NCBI GenBank assembly: GCA_963978905.1
Contig: OZ022259.1
Span: 50,982,727-51,046,726, forward strand
DNA: 64,000 bases
Direction of reading: 5' to 3'
Origin: Trichostrongylus colubriformis
Lineage: Eukaryota; Nematoda; Chromadorea; Rhabditida; Trichostrongylidae
A model generated the notes under the pieces. It was not told the DNA's origin, did not search any database, and worked only from the letters and a program-made list of their open reading frames with translations. How positions within the stretch are numbered: position 1 is the first letter of the stretch; every line of letters begins with the position of its first letter. The position numbers and the translations under genes are program-made. This document shows, piece by piece, positions 37,078 to 49,053 of this stretch.

Positions 37078-37200
37078 GCCATAGTTACTGATATTGTAGA
37101 AGTTAAAGAGGGTCATATTTGAGTCCCAAAAGAGTCAAACGATTGTACCGAAGCGGCCATTTTTCTCGACACTTAAGAATGTCCTGCTTGTCATCGTGTC
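37078..37200. repeat. dispersed repeat, partner of the copy near 300-420
   Basis: Shares ordered words (TTACTGATATTGTAGA, AGAGGGTC, ACCGAAGCGGCCATTTTTCT, CGACAC) with the copy in the GPCR intron. Confidence 0.45.
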
Positions 37201-37959
37201 AGGAACGCTACTGGGGGAGAGGGGAGGCGTAGGAAGGAGGGGTACTTCTTTACTTCAGACTTAAACCATGTTCAGGCCCTTAACAACGACAGGCCAGAAT
37301 AAAGATATCACACATAAAAACCTCGTGGCAGAAGCATTATAAACAACGGCAAGGTTCTGGAATGAGAGAACGAACTTATGACTCTGTTGTTTATAGACCG
37401 CAATAATCCTGTGAATCATACCCCAAAATATTTCATGAATTCACAAAAGGAATGCTAAAAATATTGGGCGGCATTAAATGGCAATAAGACAAAACAAACA
37501 TTTCGTTAATGCCATTCGCGAAAGGTCTGCTGAAGTGTGCAAAGAAGGAGCAACTCATCAAGAAATGATTAACAGACAATTTTTCACAGTGGCCACTTAA
37601 GCACGTAGTGAGGATGAGTACGGCAATTCTTCTGAAATTAGCCACGATTGTCTTTGTTCTGCAGATAAATGTACTAATAAGGAGTTTGTTATTCGCAGCT
37701 ACACGAGGACAACAGGGAAGAGAATTTTTGTTACACTAGGCATTAAAGGGGACATAGTGCAGCGACGAAAGTGACTGATACTTTTTGTCAACTGGTGATT
37801 TCTTTGGGATCGTTTGTTTGCAACATTTATCAATAGGAGGAGAATATATTATAGTATATCTGAATACTGTAGCAGATCCGTAACAAGTCTGGCGAGGGAA
37901 AAGTATGTACAGCGTTGGTGACGCAAAAGGGCGCAAAAGAGAAGGGGTTTACGGTCTTC

Positions 37960-38067
37960 ATTCCTCGTGTTTTTTGCCGTTATATTTTTTCTTCTTCTGA
38001 AGTCACACTGCTGATCACTCCTGATTTCATACTTCACAATCTGCCAAATTTATCCTTCCCGGTGTAC
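37960..38067. mobile_element. fragment of the AGGCACC/TTAA MITE family
   Basis: The segment reading CAATCTGCCAAATTTATCCT into TCCCGGTG is the same end as found at 61468 (reverse orientation). It abuts TTAA at 38068-38071, where the next element starts. Confidence 0.55.
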
Positions 38068-38071
38068 TTAA

Positions 38072-38495
38072 TGAAAATGTCCACGGAAAAATGAGTTTTT
38101 CTTGCTACCCATGTATTTAAGCTGTATTTGCCTAATGAGGGCAGCATGCAAAGTTTCACTCGGAAAAGTGAGAGTTCGGTTAGGATACGCCTCCCCGAAT
38201 TTTCGGCCGGGTGAGCGGGTCCTCCGAGTAGAAGCCCCGTCCGTCGTTCGCCGTGGTTGGGAACTTAGAGTGGGACTGGTTACGTAACTTTCTGATCCTA
38301 CAGTGCGTGTCCGACCGCGGCGGACGAGAGGTGAGCACTTGCTCGGAGCCTCCGCCCTCCCGGCCGAGACTTTGTAGTGCTGTATCTTCGCCGGAATCAC
38401 ATCTTTCGCGTGAAACTTTGCATGCGGCCCACATTAGGCAAATGTTACATAAGTGTATGAGTGACAGAAAAACATATCTTCCGTGGAAGATTCCT
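38072..38495. mobile_element. TTAA-target MITE, AGGAATCG-type family, copy 1
   Basis: Long inverted ends: GTCCACGGAAAAATGAGTTT on the left, and the AAACATATCTTCCGTGGAAG side on the right, with GCATGCAAAGTTTCAC and its complement further in. TTAA on the left (38068-38071) and TCAA on the right. The length matches the copy at 61041 to within one base. The centre carries CGCCGTGG/CCGCGGCGG words. Non-coding. Confidence 0.75.
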
Positions 38496-38839
38496 TCAAA
38501 GAACATCTCGTAAAAATGCAATAGATGGATGCTTGGATGTAACTGGCTGTCAGGTTGGGGGTGAAAGAGCATGGGTATTAACACAAAAAACAAACCAAAA
38601 ACAACTCATAATGAAAAATGGTTCCGAAGCTCCGTGGGACCGTGTCAACCACATGCGGCTGATAACAACGTCCAGCCGCAAGTTTCGTGTTCACGCCAAT
38701 TTTTGAAAAACGCGCACTGTTGAGAATGGATGCACCTGTCATTATACTTTGCAGCACCTGCGTCGAACGCCGCCGTCGACGCCGGTGTCAAAAAGTAGCA
38801 GGCTGCCTTATAATATCTAGGGAGAGGATTGTGCAATAA

Positions 38840-38930
38840 GGCCGCTTCCATACTTTGCGCACCGACGCCGTCACGCGCGTGCCTGCGTCACGCGCGTGAC
38901 GGCGTCGGTGCGCAAAGTATGGAAGCGGCC
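38840..38930. mobile_element. perfectly palindromic PIF/Harbinger-like MITE, 91 bp
   Basis: Two 42-base arms starting GGCCGCTTCCATACTTTGCG are perfect reverse complements around a 7-base centre. TAA flanks both sides in direct orientation (38837-38839 and 38931-38933), a 3-bp target duplication as made by PIF/Harbinger transposases. Perfect arms point to a recent insertion. Confidence 0.85.
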
Positions 38931-38933
38931 TAA

Positions 38934-40458
38934 TGGGAAGTGCTGCTACACACGAAATTTTAAATAATCAGCTTGTACATGAATTATGACTGCTATTGAC
39001 CACACCACGCAAGATTTCCATAACTATAGAACCTTGTAGACTTTGATAGACAGATGAATAAAAAAGAATAGCAGAAAGAATGAATATGCAGATGGTAAAT
39101 AAATCATTCAGTACAAAGCGCTCTCAAAGTGATTTATGCATGTCTTGCAGAAATGGCGTCAAGGAATGAATAAAAGTCCTTGTAATAAGTAATTTGGCCA
39201 TACACTTTATATGGTCTATGGGTTACATTGTATGACTGATAGAAAACGTCAAATTGATGTATGACATGAAATATTTTGCCCGCAATATTAATTCTCAGAC
39301 TCAGTGGTCATGTTGCAGTCAGTTCACACCGAGCTTTCAGGAAGTTAGAACGTCATTGTGGTTCACGGGTTACATCGTATGACCGAAGAACTGAATCTGA
39401 CTCAAGAACCAAGTATCTAGATGTGGCACAAATTGACCGGTTTCACATACACACACCCTCTCCGGTGCACTTCGGCTCAACAATAGAAAAGAAAAATGAC
39501 AAATAGTAAGGACAGATAACTAAAAATTCCAAACTATCGATTATAACAGAATTGAGCACGAAAGAATGAGGAGATACAAGATAAAATATACAGCTATGGC
39601 AGCATGTGACACACGATTTGATTATATGAAAAAGGCAATATGATGAAAAAAACAGATTTGTATCCATTGTGTGAACTCTGACTGGGTTATGGGTTACAAC
39701 ACATGATATCGGTGGAAAACGTCGGAGCAGTGAAAGATGAGGCTAAGTTTTGGAGAAATGAACCTATCAATGGGTACTTTATCGGGAATTCTTTGGAAGA
39801 ATGACAGCCAAGTTTTATTTTAATTAGTGATTCAGGGAACGGAGGTGACAATTACGCTAAATATTATTTAAAAATTTTCACGTAGAAAATAGCGCACAAA
39901 CTTTTGGGATGAAAAGTATCGTGGAAAAACGAAACAAGCAACAACTCGCTCTCTCGCGCCCTTTTCGTCCGATTCCAATTTTTCAAAAATTCTCAGAAAA
40001 CTGAAGCATATGCAGAGAGGTGGAAAGCATCGTTTCGATAAAAAGTACTTGTGGAATCCTAGTTGTTGAAACATTTTCAGCAGTAATCTGATATAGGAAG
40101 CTGAAGTTTTCAGAGAGACGGGGCAAATATGCGACATCGAAGCGAAGCCTAACATAACAAGGCCATTAAATAATCGAGATAAGCCACATTATTGGCCTTG
40201 CATTTAACCGATAAAATTTGAGTGGGTAGCGGAGAACATACCTGATCAAACGGATCAAACGGGGCACAGCATGGGTAAGAGATACCCAAGGGGTAAAATC
40301 TTGGTTACACGCGAGCGGAGGTTGCTTCAACACATAACATAATGCGTGAAGGAGGTAGATTTAAGAAGGATTTTCTCGTTTGCCAATGATGTGAGAGCGT
40401 GTGTGTAAATAGAACTTACGTGTTCTAACAACAATTAGGGTGGAGGCAAGTAGTGGTA
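38934..40458. other. intergenic, nothing recognised
   Basis: A GGGTTACA.TGTATGAC word recurs loosely at about 39220, 39364 and 39688. No gene or clear element. Confidence 0.4.
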
Positions 40459-40618
40459 GGCCACCGTCAGACATCGCGATTTTGCGTTTTCGCGATTCTG
40501 CGATATTGCGGTGTCACAGCTTCGCAGCGAAGTTGCAGCATTGCTCAATCTCGAGGTCGTAATATCGCGTGCGAAAGTGCGACGACGCAAAATCGCAAAA
40601 TCGCTAAGTCCGACGGGG
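40459..40618. mobile_element. PIF/Harbinger-like MITE, GGCCACCGTCAGAC type
   Basis: Left end GGCCACCGTCAGACATCGCG; right side AAATCGCTAAGTCCGACGG is its eroded complement. The interior is full of TCGCGATTTTGCG-like words, as in the copy at 5007. It abuts a SINE copy on the right. Confidence 0.55.
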
Positions 40619-40619
40619 T

Positions 40620-40885
40620 CGTAGGTGGCGCTCACTCCCACTCCTCACACGGTGTGGGGAGCGAATCGGCATCAATGACCAGCCCACCCAAGCCTTCCAT
40701 CCCTTAGTAGGAGAATTGATATCAGACAAGTCTGGGAGGATAAAAGCACTGACTTGAACTCTCGCACTGGCTCTCGCAAGTCATTGCATACGCCAAATCG
40801 CATTCGCCTGCCAAGTGATTCTGAACAGAACCAGAATACATGACGCATTCTGCAGAAGGGATTGATTAACGCCGAAAACTTTCAA
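40620..40885 (+). mobile_element. tRNA-derived SINE, copy C
   Basis: Body words shared with copies A and B: CCAAGCCTTCCATCCCT, GTCTGGGAGGATAAAAGCAC, CAAGTCATTGCATACGCCAA, in the same order. The pol III head is decayed. Plus orientation, approximate ends. Confidence 0.65.
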
Positions 40886-41562
40886 ACATTACCAACAATC
40901 CCATTTTGCTTAGCGCCAGAGGCTACTGTAGTTGGTGACCCTGTACCGCGTACAATTTTCAGTCAAAACTCCATCATGCCAGGATAATCATGTGGGTACT
41001 AGGTTGTCTAGAACGAAGTCATATGTGCACTTAAGAGCCGAGCCACCCACTATGGCTGTGATTGCCGGGCCGTATCCACAAAGTGTAACCGAAGAACAAA
41101 TCTGTTTACATAAAAGTACTCAAAGGCTAGATCGGGAAATCACAAGGAGAACGTGTTAGACACTTTATTTATCATGGAATTTTTGGTGGATCATATTCTA
41201 TGGCACTGAATAACAGATCCAGGCGCTCATGTACTATGGGGGTGGCATTCAAAAACAATATCTAGAAAGTGGAAAACCTTTGTTCTCCCTGAGAGGGTAG
41301 GATGGAGCTCCGAGAGGTGTCCTGCACCCCAAGAAGGAGATTCCATAAACATTTTCTACACTATTAGTATTCACCCATTCCGGAGCACCTTTCCCTCACC
41401 TTTCAGGCTTCAGCAAAAATCACATCCACCGGTTTGCATTTATATCTTAGCACCTTCTAACACATTAAAAAACATAATACTAGAGCAGGCACGCATTAAA
41501 AAAATTTAAAGGACAGAAAAAGAGTCAGTACAATAAGTGTGGTGCAGCCCCATATACAGGTC

Positions 41563-41994
41563 ACGCCGCGTTCATACTTTGCGCACCGACGCCGGCACCG
41601 GCGGCGACGGTGGCTATTTGACGGCGGCACGGCAGCGACGGCGTCAAAACCATGTGCCCGGCGCCGACCACCCGTACTCTGGTGACGCGCACCGTTTGCA
41701 AAACGCTCGACCCAACCTCATATAGTATGATGTTTGTGGCGAGAGCCCCGAATTCGAACTCGAATTCTGGCATAGTATCAAACTATGCATGATGAGCATG
41801 GCGAAAGCCACGAATTCGAATTCAACTCTTGGCGTAGTAGCGAACTATGTCGAATTCGATTTTGAATTCCTGGGCTCTCGCCACGACCATCATACTGTAA
41901 TGCATCAGAGTGCCGCCATGGTCGGCGTCCGGCACATGATTTTGCCGCTGTCGCTGCCGCTTCCGGCTTTGGTGCGCAAAGTATGAACGCGGCC
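41563..41994. mobile_element. PIF/Harbinger-like MITE with a composite interior
   Basis: Outer ends CGCCGCGTTCATACTTTGCG (left) and CGCAAAGTATGAACGCGGCC (right), with TTA after the right end. Inside, a second inverted pair (GTATGATGTTTGTGGCGAGA against TCTCGCCACGACCATCATAC) and GAATTCGAA repeats form an inner foldback. Shares the inner arm with 27010-27340. Confidence 0.7.
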
Positions 41995-42153
41995 TTAATA
42001 GAAGGTGCGCGCTCGATACGCGCCGCCGCGCGATCCATTCCATACTAATTCTCATTAACAGGTCCTGTTAGAAGTTTTTTCACCCCACCTCACACCTTCA
42101 TTTTCATGTTGCATGCTGATTCTTGGCGGCACGAAGAAATACGTGCGAAGTAG

Positions 42154-42383
42154 GGGTGTATATCGCTAGGACAGAAACGTCGCGTGGCCGTGTTCGGCAC
42201 GCGATGGAATGGTGCGAGCTATGCGCGCCGTATTAGTTGAGTCCTGAAGCGATTACGCGTAGAATGAGGCGTAGAGCACTGTCATCGCTTCAAGACCCAT
42301 CCAATACGGCGCGCATAGCTCGCACCATCCCGTCGCGTGCCGAACACGGCCGCGCGACGTTTCTGTCCTAGCGATATACACCC
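42154..42383. mobile_element. Mutator-like MITE, 230 bp, with perfect 9-bp target duplication
   Basis: Long, nearly perfect inverted arms starting GGGTGTATATCGCTAGGACA. The direct flanks GCGAAGTAG at 42145-42153 and 42384-42392 are identical, as made by Mutator-like transposases. The arms continue through GTGCCGAACACGGCC words to a short centre. No ORF. A relative is split at 58344-58803. Confidence 0.9.
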
Positions 42384-42392
42384 GCGAAGTAG

Positions 42393-43640
42393 GACGTGGG
42401 CTTCAGCCTTAGCCTTGGTGGGGAGACGGGGAACACTTCACGAACGGGCGCTCATCAGTTGCAAGCAGGCTTTTTTTATTTACTTTTAACATTTCGATAT
42501 ATCAACATCCTAATGACGATCGGACATAGTACGTGTTTCGAAGATTTGCAATGGATCTAATTGCCTAGCGTAATTTTAAATGCATTTTCAAGTGCAACCA
42601 CCATAGTACATGAGTGCCCAGATCCATTCCTAAAGTGGTGAATATAGGACTTTAGTAGAATAAAAAATTAAGGGAAATGGATGGCTTCAATAAAATCAAT
42701 TTTTTTAAACCGATGCCAGTCGTGAAGCCAAAAAGAAAGAAGGAAGAAGAAATGTCGATTTGAACAGCTGTTACATGAAAAAAGTCAGAAAAGTGACAAA
42801 AACAGCACTGAATGCCGAGCTTAGTGAAAGTCCCTTCCCCCCAACTATTACGACCGAGGGAGGAAGAAAGGAAAAGGGGAAATGGAAACTAGAAAAATCG
42901 ATAATTATTGGGTAAACGCAACGGGTAACGTATGAAATATCACTGGGGCTATCGAACACGTGGAGGTCAAATCACAAAAGCACCAATTGATTTGGAGAGA
43001 ACTCGAAATTTGTCCGAAAAACCCGTGAGTGCTACTGAGAATACGGTATGAAGAACATTCTAGAATACTGAAAGTCATGTAATAAAAAATTGAAAGTGAG
43101 CGATTATTAAAAGTCTATTGGAAAACTTTCATACTTGAGAAGCATTGTGGCATGTTTTGTGATCTTTGATCGATAATAATGATTTGAAAGCCTGATTTGT
43201 TTAATAATTCGAAGTTAATGAGTGGAGAAGGTACAAAAATCAATTTTAAGTGAGCTCGCGAGAGGTGAGCGCAATTTTTCCTGCTTGGATATCCCCACCT
43301 GGGACGTACATAGCAGGACCTTTCGACCTTACGTTTTCTTCAATGGGATAACTGAGTTTATGCGAAAGCAATCTCGACGAGGAAAAAGCTGGCCGACGAC
43401 GATGCGAAACACATGTTATGTGCCTGATGACAGTCATTCGCAGCCGTTATGGAGCCATATAGCAGCCTCGCCGACGCATCGTGCTCTCTCAAGGCGCGGG
43501 TGAGGTCATGCGGGACCAAGGGGTTTTTCTTAAGGGATTGTGAAGTGCTCTACTCACGCTTTCACATGCAGCTGTAAAAAATGACTTCCTACAAACTGAT
43601 TCATCATTACAACCCCCCCAAATTTCACTTAAATTATTAT
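42393..43640. other. intergenic, nothing recognised
   Basis: AT-rich. An open frame at 43222-43503 has no recognised domain. Confidence 0.4.
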
Positions 43641-43642
43641 TA

Positions 43643-44534
43643 GGTTGATTCATAATAAATCGGACAAATGGTAGTGATGATTTCTAGAGATCATAACTCA
43701 GTAACGAATTAACGAAAATGGACGCGCGAGGTACCGTTGGAATGAGTATGAAAAGCTCTTCAAAGTACCGCAAAATAATCACTCCAAAGTAAATTCATTC
43801 CGCCACAATGCCGCACGATTTCAAGCGGTCCAGAGACCACATCCGCAACGTCATACTATTTATATCGCTATCTGGCCAGGAACCCGCGGATATCGGCAGA
43901 CGTCTGATAGAAGTTCACAAGGAGCATGCCCCCGGCAGAAGTACACTGTAGTTGTAGCATTCGAAGTTTGCGTCAGGCGACTATTCCATCGAAGACGAAA
44001 ACCGCGGTTGGTGGAGCGTACACGGCGTAGAGTACTGGGAGCTGCTCGATGAAGGTACCACAGTATCCGCCGACGTCTACGTTCGTCAATTACGAGAATT
44101 GAAGGCCAATGTCCAAAGTTCGCTACGGCGGCGGTCACATGTCTACTTCCAGCACGACAACGTGTCTACTTCCACAGACCGCACTTCGCAAGATCGACCA
44201 AGGCCGAGCTGCTGTCGTACAGTTGGACCGTACTTCTATACCCACCGTACTCCCCAGACCTGGCCCCTTCAGATTTCCACCTTTTCTCCCACAGCCAACG
44301 CCACCTGGACGGCAAGACTTCAAAACTCGCGACGAGGTCAAGGCGGCACTCGGCAACTTCTTCGAGCTCCAGCTTCCGGCCTTCTGGAGCAAGGGCATCC
44401 ATGATCTGCCTATACCGTGGCAGAAGGTCATCGATAAAGATGGAGTATATTTCAAGTGAATCCCTGTTGTCGTAAAAAAGTTGTACGACAATGATTAAAA
44501 TTGGTCAATTTGTCCGATTTATTATGAATCAACC
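43643..44534 (+). mobile_element. mariner-family transposon, internally deleted and broken
   Basis: Inverted ends of about 27 bp (GGTTGATTCATAATAAATCG) are flanked by TA at 43641-43642 and 44535-44536. A decayed transposase coding region remains, read in more than one frame: the C-terminal part keeps YSPDLAPSDFHLF, the hallmark that carries the last catalytic Asp of the mariner DD34D triad, and DN of the second Asp is visible in FQHDN. At about 0.9 kb it is shorter than a full mariner (about 1.3 kb) and frameshifted, so it is not expected to be active. It could be mobilised in trans through its ends. Confidence 0.85.
44099..44459 (+). pseudogene. remnant of mariner transposase, frameshifted
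   Basis: Translating across frames gives the ordered blocks VYFQHDN, LYPPYSPDLAPSDFHLF and a lysine/arginine-rich tail that normally form the C-terminal half of mariner transposases. The N-terminal helix-turn-helix region is mostly missing. The breaks rule out a functional protein. Confidence 0.75.
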
Positions 44535-44737
44535 TAATACTTCATTAACTATAATCTAGTACTTCAAAAAAAATTGCAATTTTATTTAATTTTATTTCAT
44601 TCATGTGACAAATTCTTCAGAGAGAGCGGATCGAATCAATATTGTAGACAAGTGTACAAAGCATATTCTACAGCCATTCGGGTGTGCATAATTAGGGCAG
44701 ACCGCTTAGCGCATGGGACCGAAATGCAACCAAAGAC

Positions 44738-44812
44738 CACTTTCATACTTTGCGGCACCGGCGTCGATTGCCGCCGTCGGCATCGATGCCGCTGCTACAA
44801 AGTACAAAAACG
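44738..44812. mobile_element. short PIF/Harbinger-like MITE relic
   Basis: CACTTTCATACTTTGCGGCA and a GCTACAAAGTACAAAAACG right side with a GCGTCGATTGCCGCCGTCGG interior match the TCATACTTTGCG family. Ends eroded. Confidence 0.4.
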
Positions 44813-44943
44813 ACCAAACACGGCCGTGATGACATGTCGTCCTGATTTTCAGTTCCTCCATTACACCAAATGTTGTTTTTAATGAACCGGAATCTTTCCT
44901 GTGATCGCGATTAAAGAGCAGAATCGCTAAGAACGATAATTAA

Positions 44944-45310
44944 CGAGACTGGAAGGGGTAGTTTTGCAAAATGTGTAGCAGTGTACCGGTAGAGAAAGAA
45001 CGGAATGAAACGGGAAATACTGAGAAATATGAACCCGAAAACCCACCTTCTCTCTGGCGCTCCTCTGCATCTCTAGACTGGGCTAGACTGCAGACGGGCG
45101 GAGAGGTTAAATCAGTTGACCGCGAACTTTGTCCCCCACCCTAGCCGACAACTCGTCCGGCTGATGAACTGCAGGACGACTCGCCGTGCTGCGGAATCGT
45201 GCTAAGACTCCAATGCAAGTTTCGCTACACATCACCTCTTATAATGTGGAAGTTTGTTTTCAGAGAGCATATTCCCAGTTCTCACTTTCTCCTTGCCCCT
45301 CCCGGTCCCT
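44944..45310. mobile_element. TTAA-target MITE, AGGCACC/AGGGACC-type family
   Basis: Flanked by TTAA at 44940-44943 and 45311-45314. Internal GTAGAGAAAGAACGGAATGA and the right-end GTTCTCACTTTCTCCTTGCC are shared with the copies at 28709 and 61468. Confidence 0.7.
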
Positions 45311-45314
45311 TTAA

Positions 45315-46490
45315 GGTGTACATTCACTATGACTTGTGTACATTCACTGTTTTGCGTCCACCCCTTAAAATGTTCGAGCTCCTATTTTATTCCCTGGGTC
45401 TGAGAAAGGTTCAAACCCTGTCTCAAGTCACAAGTTTTGCTGAGCGTCTCATCAGCGCTTTGACGAATTCGAATTCACATCATGTGTGATAAAAATCAGC
45501 AGGCAACCTAAGAAAATCAATCCCTGAGTTATTTACCTTGACCTGGAAGATCGCTTCGATTGTCACTTTTTTCCATATTAATTCAAGAAAAAAAGAAATA
45601 CGAATACTTAGCGGCTATAATCTAGGTATAAAGACAGAACAAAGTGAGCGACGGACACAGGTGGAGCTTCAGTCACCACTGTAACTAGCATAATCGGCGC
45701 ATGCCTCTTTTAAGGAGGAACCGCTCTCTAGAGATTGGAAAGTAGAGACGTCACAATAAATCATAAATTCCGTCAAATCAGAAGGACGTGTTGCTCCCCA
45801 CAAAAAAAAACAGGTAAGCAGAAAATCATGGAGGTGTCATGGATTATGAACATCATGCAATGCAGAGGGAATACCGGTTCTTTCCCCTTCATCTTTCCAA
45901 TCTTTGTCCAATCTTTGTGAACAAAATACTAATAATGAGACCTTGATCATGCTTTTTTCTCTCACAGAATGCTGTGTTCCAAAAAAAATGAAATACAAAA
46001 TTATTTTGAAAGATGAAAAATCCCATTATAACAAAAAAATCCATTTTTGCTGAAACAATCGCAACACAGCACTCTGTAAAAGAGAGCAAAGGAAAGAAAT
46101 AGCACCAAATACTCGAGATCGAAATTAAGCTAACCAACCCCGGAAATATTGCTGAATAGTCCTGGCTGACAGAATATTTGTATAAGAACATGCAAAAAGC
46201 TGATCTGTAGATAATCTTCGTTTTATACCCAACACTGCTGTCACAGCTTCTGCCTGTTATTCACAACATACGCTTCTCAACCGTCCTTGTCAATCATTTT
46301 CATGAGGACCCAATATCCTCCGGTGAATAATTGCGACGTGTCGTTGGTCTTCTTTAAGCAGCTGCTAAGGACAAGCTGATTATCGAAGAAAAAACTGCGC
46401 CGATTCGTAGCCACGTTTTCTTCTATTTGTGTAGCTGTACGGTAACTCTTTATGGGGAAGAACTTTAGTCGGTTATTTTAGAAAACATTA
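45315..46490. other. intergenic, nothing recognised
   Basis: AT-rich. An open frame at 45889-46191 (minus, 100 codons) is phenylalanine/serine-rich without a domain. Confidence 0.4.
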
Positions 46491-46491
46491 G

Positions 46492-46655
46492 GCTGCGTTC
46501 ATACTTTGCGGTGCCGGCGGCAGGACGTGGTAACGTTTCTCTGCGTCTCCACTTGCGCCTCTCTAACTCGTTCCTTGCTTCGCCTCTACACCTCCTGCAT
46601 ACCATTCTGTCTCGTTGCCTGAGAACGCAGCCACGCCCTGCTGGCGTAAAGTATG
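46492..46655. mobile_element. PIF/Harbinger-like MITE, decayed right end
   Basis: TTA, then GGCTGCGTTCATACTTTGCG on the left; GCGTAAAGTATGAACCGC on the right. The interior is CGCCTC/CGTTGC-rich and unlike other copies. Confidence 0.6.
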
Positions 46656-47364
46656 AACCGCTTCACGAGACAAAGAAACTCTCACAATACTTACGTGATC
46701 AAGCAATTCGAGTCGCGCCATGCACTTTGCACTAGTTCAAAATCGTCGATTTAGGAAAATGGTTCAATTCCGACGCACACGTGATAGTCAGTTTACCGCT
46801 TTTCAAATCATTACCAACGAACATTCCGATATGGACATAATTTGATCCCAAATATGGGCCGTGGAGGAGTGATGAGCGCACCTTGCCTAGGCTTGTAATC
46901 GGTTCAAGGAGTATTCCGCAAAAGTGTTTCTGCAGACTAGCAATTTTTTATCGTCAAGAGAATTTCAGAAAGTACAACAGAATATTACAATGAAATAAAC
47001 GAAGTATCTCTCCTAAATACTACTTGTTCCAGTTCAGAAACCCTGAAAGTGAAAAGGATGAATCCAAGAAAGTTGAAAAGCTCTGGAAGTGCCAACGAAA
47101 TTTGCTGTTGTTGGATAACGAGAGTGACCAACACTTTTGTTTACTGAAAGGATATGTCTCGCTCGCTAAAATTTGATGATTATGTTGGTAAACAAGTAAC
47201 AACTGACGGATGTTGACCTCAATGAGGAAGTTCTGGATTTTTTCCAATTTTTTCTTATTACTACATAAATTCTTCTTCTATTACTGGGATGTATGTGCTA
47301 ATACTCTAACCAAATTGTATGAATAAATAATGTAATAATAAGTAGTTCTTCCAAAAATTTGGCG
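46656..47364. other. intergenic, nothing recognised
   Basis: AT-rich without repeat or exon structure that I could support. Confidence 0.4.
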
Positions 47365-47610
47365 AGGTTTGTAAGCACGAAAAGCGGTGTAGTAGGTGAG
47401 TTCTGCAAAAAAAAAAACTAAAATTGTAACCAAAGGCCCAGAAGCTAAAGATTGAAAATGGAAAAATCAAAATCCAAGCAAAAAACTGATAAGGTTTATA
47501 AGCACGAAAAGGGGTGTAAATAGGTTGTTTTTGCAAAAAAAAAACTAAAATTGAAACCAAAGGCCCGAAACTTAGTGATTGAAAATGGAAAAAAGTCCAA
47601 GTAGAGTCTG
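47365..47610. repeat. two-copy tandem repeat, unit 127 bp
   Basis: AGCACGAAAAG recurs at 47374 and 47501, each followed by GGTGTA, a long A run, CTAAAATTG.AACCAAAGGC and GATTGAAAATGGAAAAA. Confidence 0.85.
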
Positions 47611-47891
47611 ACAAGTCAGAGTCAGAAAACATGCTTGTATTCACAATCGAGTCGTTTACACTCGTGACGGCACCGAAATTTAGTAAAGAGCCAGAAAAAT
47701 GAAGCATAGGCGTCGCGTTGTGCGAAGAGGCGCTGCCATCCCGCAAACAACATCTCAGGTTCGAACCACTCAAGCTTCACCCCGATGCCTCCCGTGTCTT
47801 TCAGTTGAAGGGTACCAGACTTGCTCTGAGTGCACGAAAACACTCATAAAACAGTACTGATGATCTGTTTATTGATCTCAATGTGTATTGA

Positions 47892-48027
47892 ACAATGTGT
47901 GACTTGCAGAATGCAGAATTTATTCCAAAAAATTCAAAAAGACTTACGCAATTGATAAAGTCTTTTTCATTTTTTGAAAGTCTGTTCGAGTCTTTTGGAG
48001 TAAATTCTGCAAGTCTCACATTGTTTA
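47892..48027. mobile_element. short foldback
   Basis: AACAATGTGTGACTTGCAGA on the left faces TCTGCAAGTCTCACATTGTT on the right (one mismatch). Inner AAAAGACTT/AAGTCTTTT words also pair. Right-flank repeats (GATCAAAATT, GATCAAAGTCTCACAT) follow. Confidence 0.6.
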
Positions 48028-49053
48028 GATCAAAATTCAAATCAAAAGATCAAAGTCTCACATCATTTAGATCAAAAGGAGGACACGAGACAAGAAAATG
48101 CCAAAATTTTATTTGAGTCAAACGCCGAATTTTCGAAATTTCCGCATTTCGAAGTCAAAGACAAGGTGAATCTACCTAGGAGTCGCACACTTTCGTCTCT
48201 GGAACAAGGTCACGTCGTTTCCTGAGGTGAACACTACAGTAATCAAAGTGCTCGGTAGAAAAAACCACTACCGTGCTGTATCTTAAAAAGCCCCACCCCT
48301 TCTCTCTCTAAAAAACTACAATTCAACCATCTGGGTGGTCATTATGCCTCTGTATGAGCATCGAGAATCCCCGAAATTGAACTGGAACGGCAAAACCGTT
48401 GGAAAAAGGATGAAATTGAAGAATTCCACAAAGACATGGGTTCACAAAGCAATAAGCAATCACATAAGGAGGAATGTGCATTCCATGGCCGGTTCCAGCT
48501 GAGTGGTTGAAATGAGAAAACACGTGAGAAGGGAGGAGTCGCGCGTGGTGAGGACGAGGGTGTGGGCGATGAGGCTCGTAAATACTTTAGTTAGCGTCTG
48601 ATGGACACGGTTGGTTGAGGAACGAGCGGAGACGTCGTACCAGGCCGAATTGGTCTAATGGAATCGATTAGATTTGAATCTGTGCAAGTAAAAAATCAGT
48701 GTGGTTTCCTGAATGGAATCATTTCACCAAGACAGGGATGGATTCTGAATTGTCCTCGGATCTGTCATCGTTATACATCGGCAGAACGATACCGCCCGGA
48801 AAAAGATTAATGTGTGGGGAGGAAGTCGATAAGAAAAAATTCCTGAAAAAAACTGAATTTGAATGAACCCGGATTGCGCAACGTGAGGACGACGGTAGGT
48901 TTTAGGTGTGATATTGCAGATGGAAACAATCAGGGCACTTCGGGACGTAAACCCCCCAGTCACATGAAATAAAAGCCACATATCAATAGAACTTTGGAGG
49001 GCTACGCTCAGATCAGTGAGCTTCACCATATGTTTCTGAGCTGGAGCGGATAC
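48028..49053. other. intergenic, nothing recognised
   Basis: No supported exon. An open frame at 48724-49116 (minus, 130 codons) overlaps the start of a MITE and has no domain. Confidence 0.4.

Noticed and set aside
38068..38593. Minus-strand open frames of 110 and 137 codons
   Set aside because: They lie within the TTAA MITE arms; the same residues appear in both orientations.
41537..42055. Overlapping GC-rich open frames around 41.5-42.0 kb
   Set aside because: They fall inside the inverted arms of a MITE and are mirrored on both strands.
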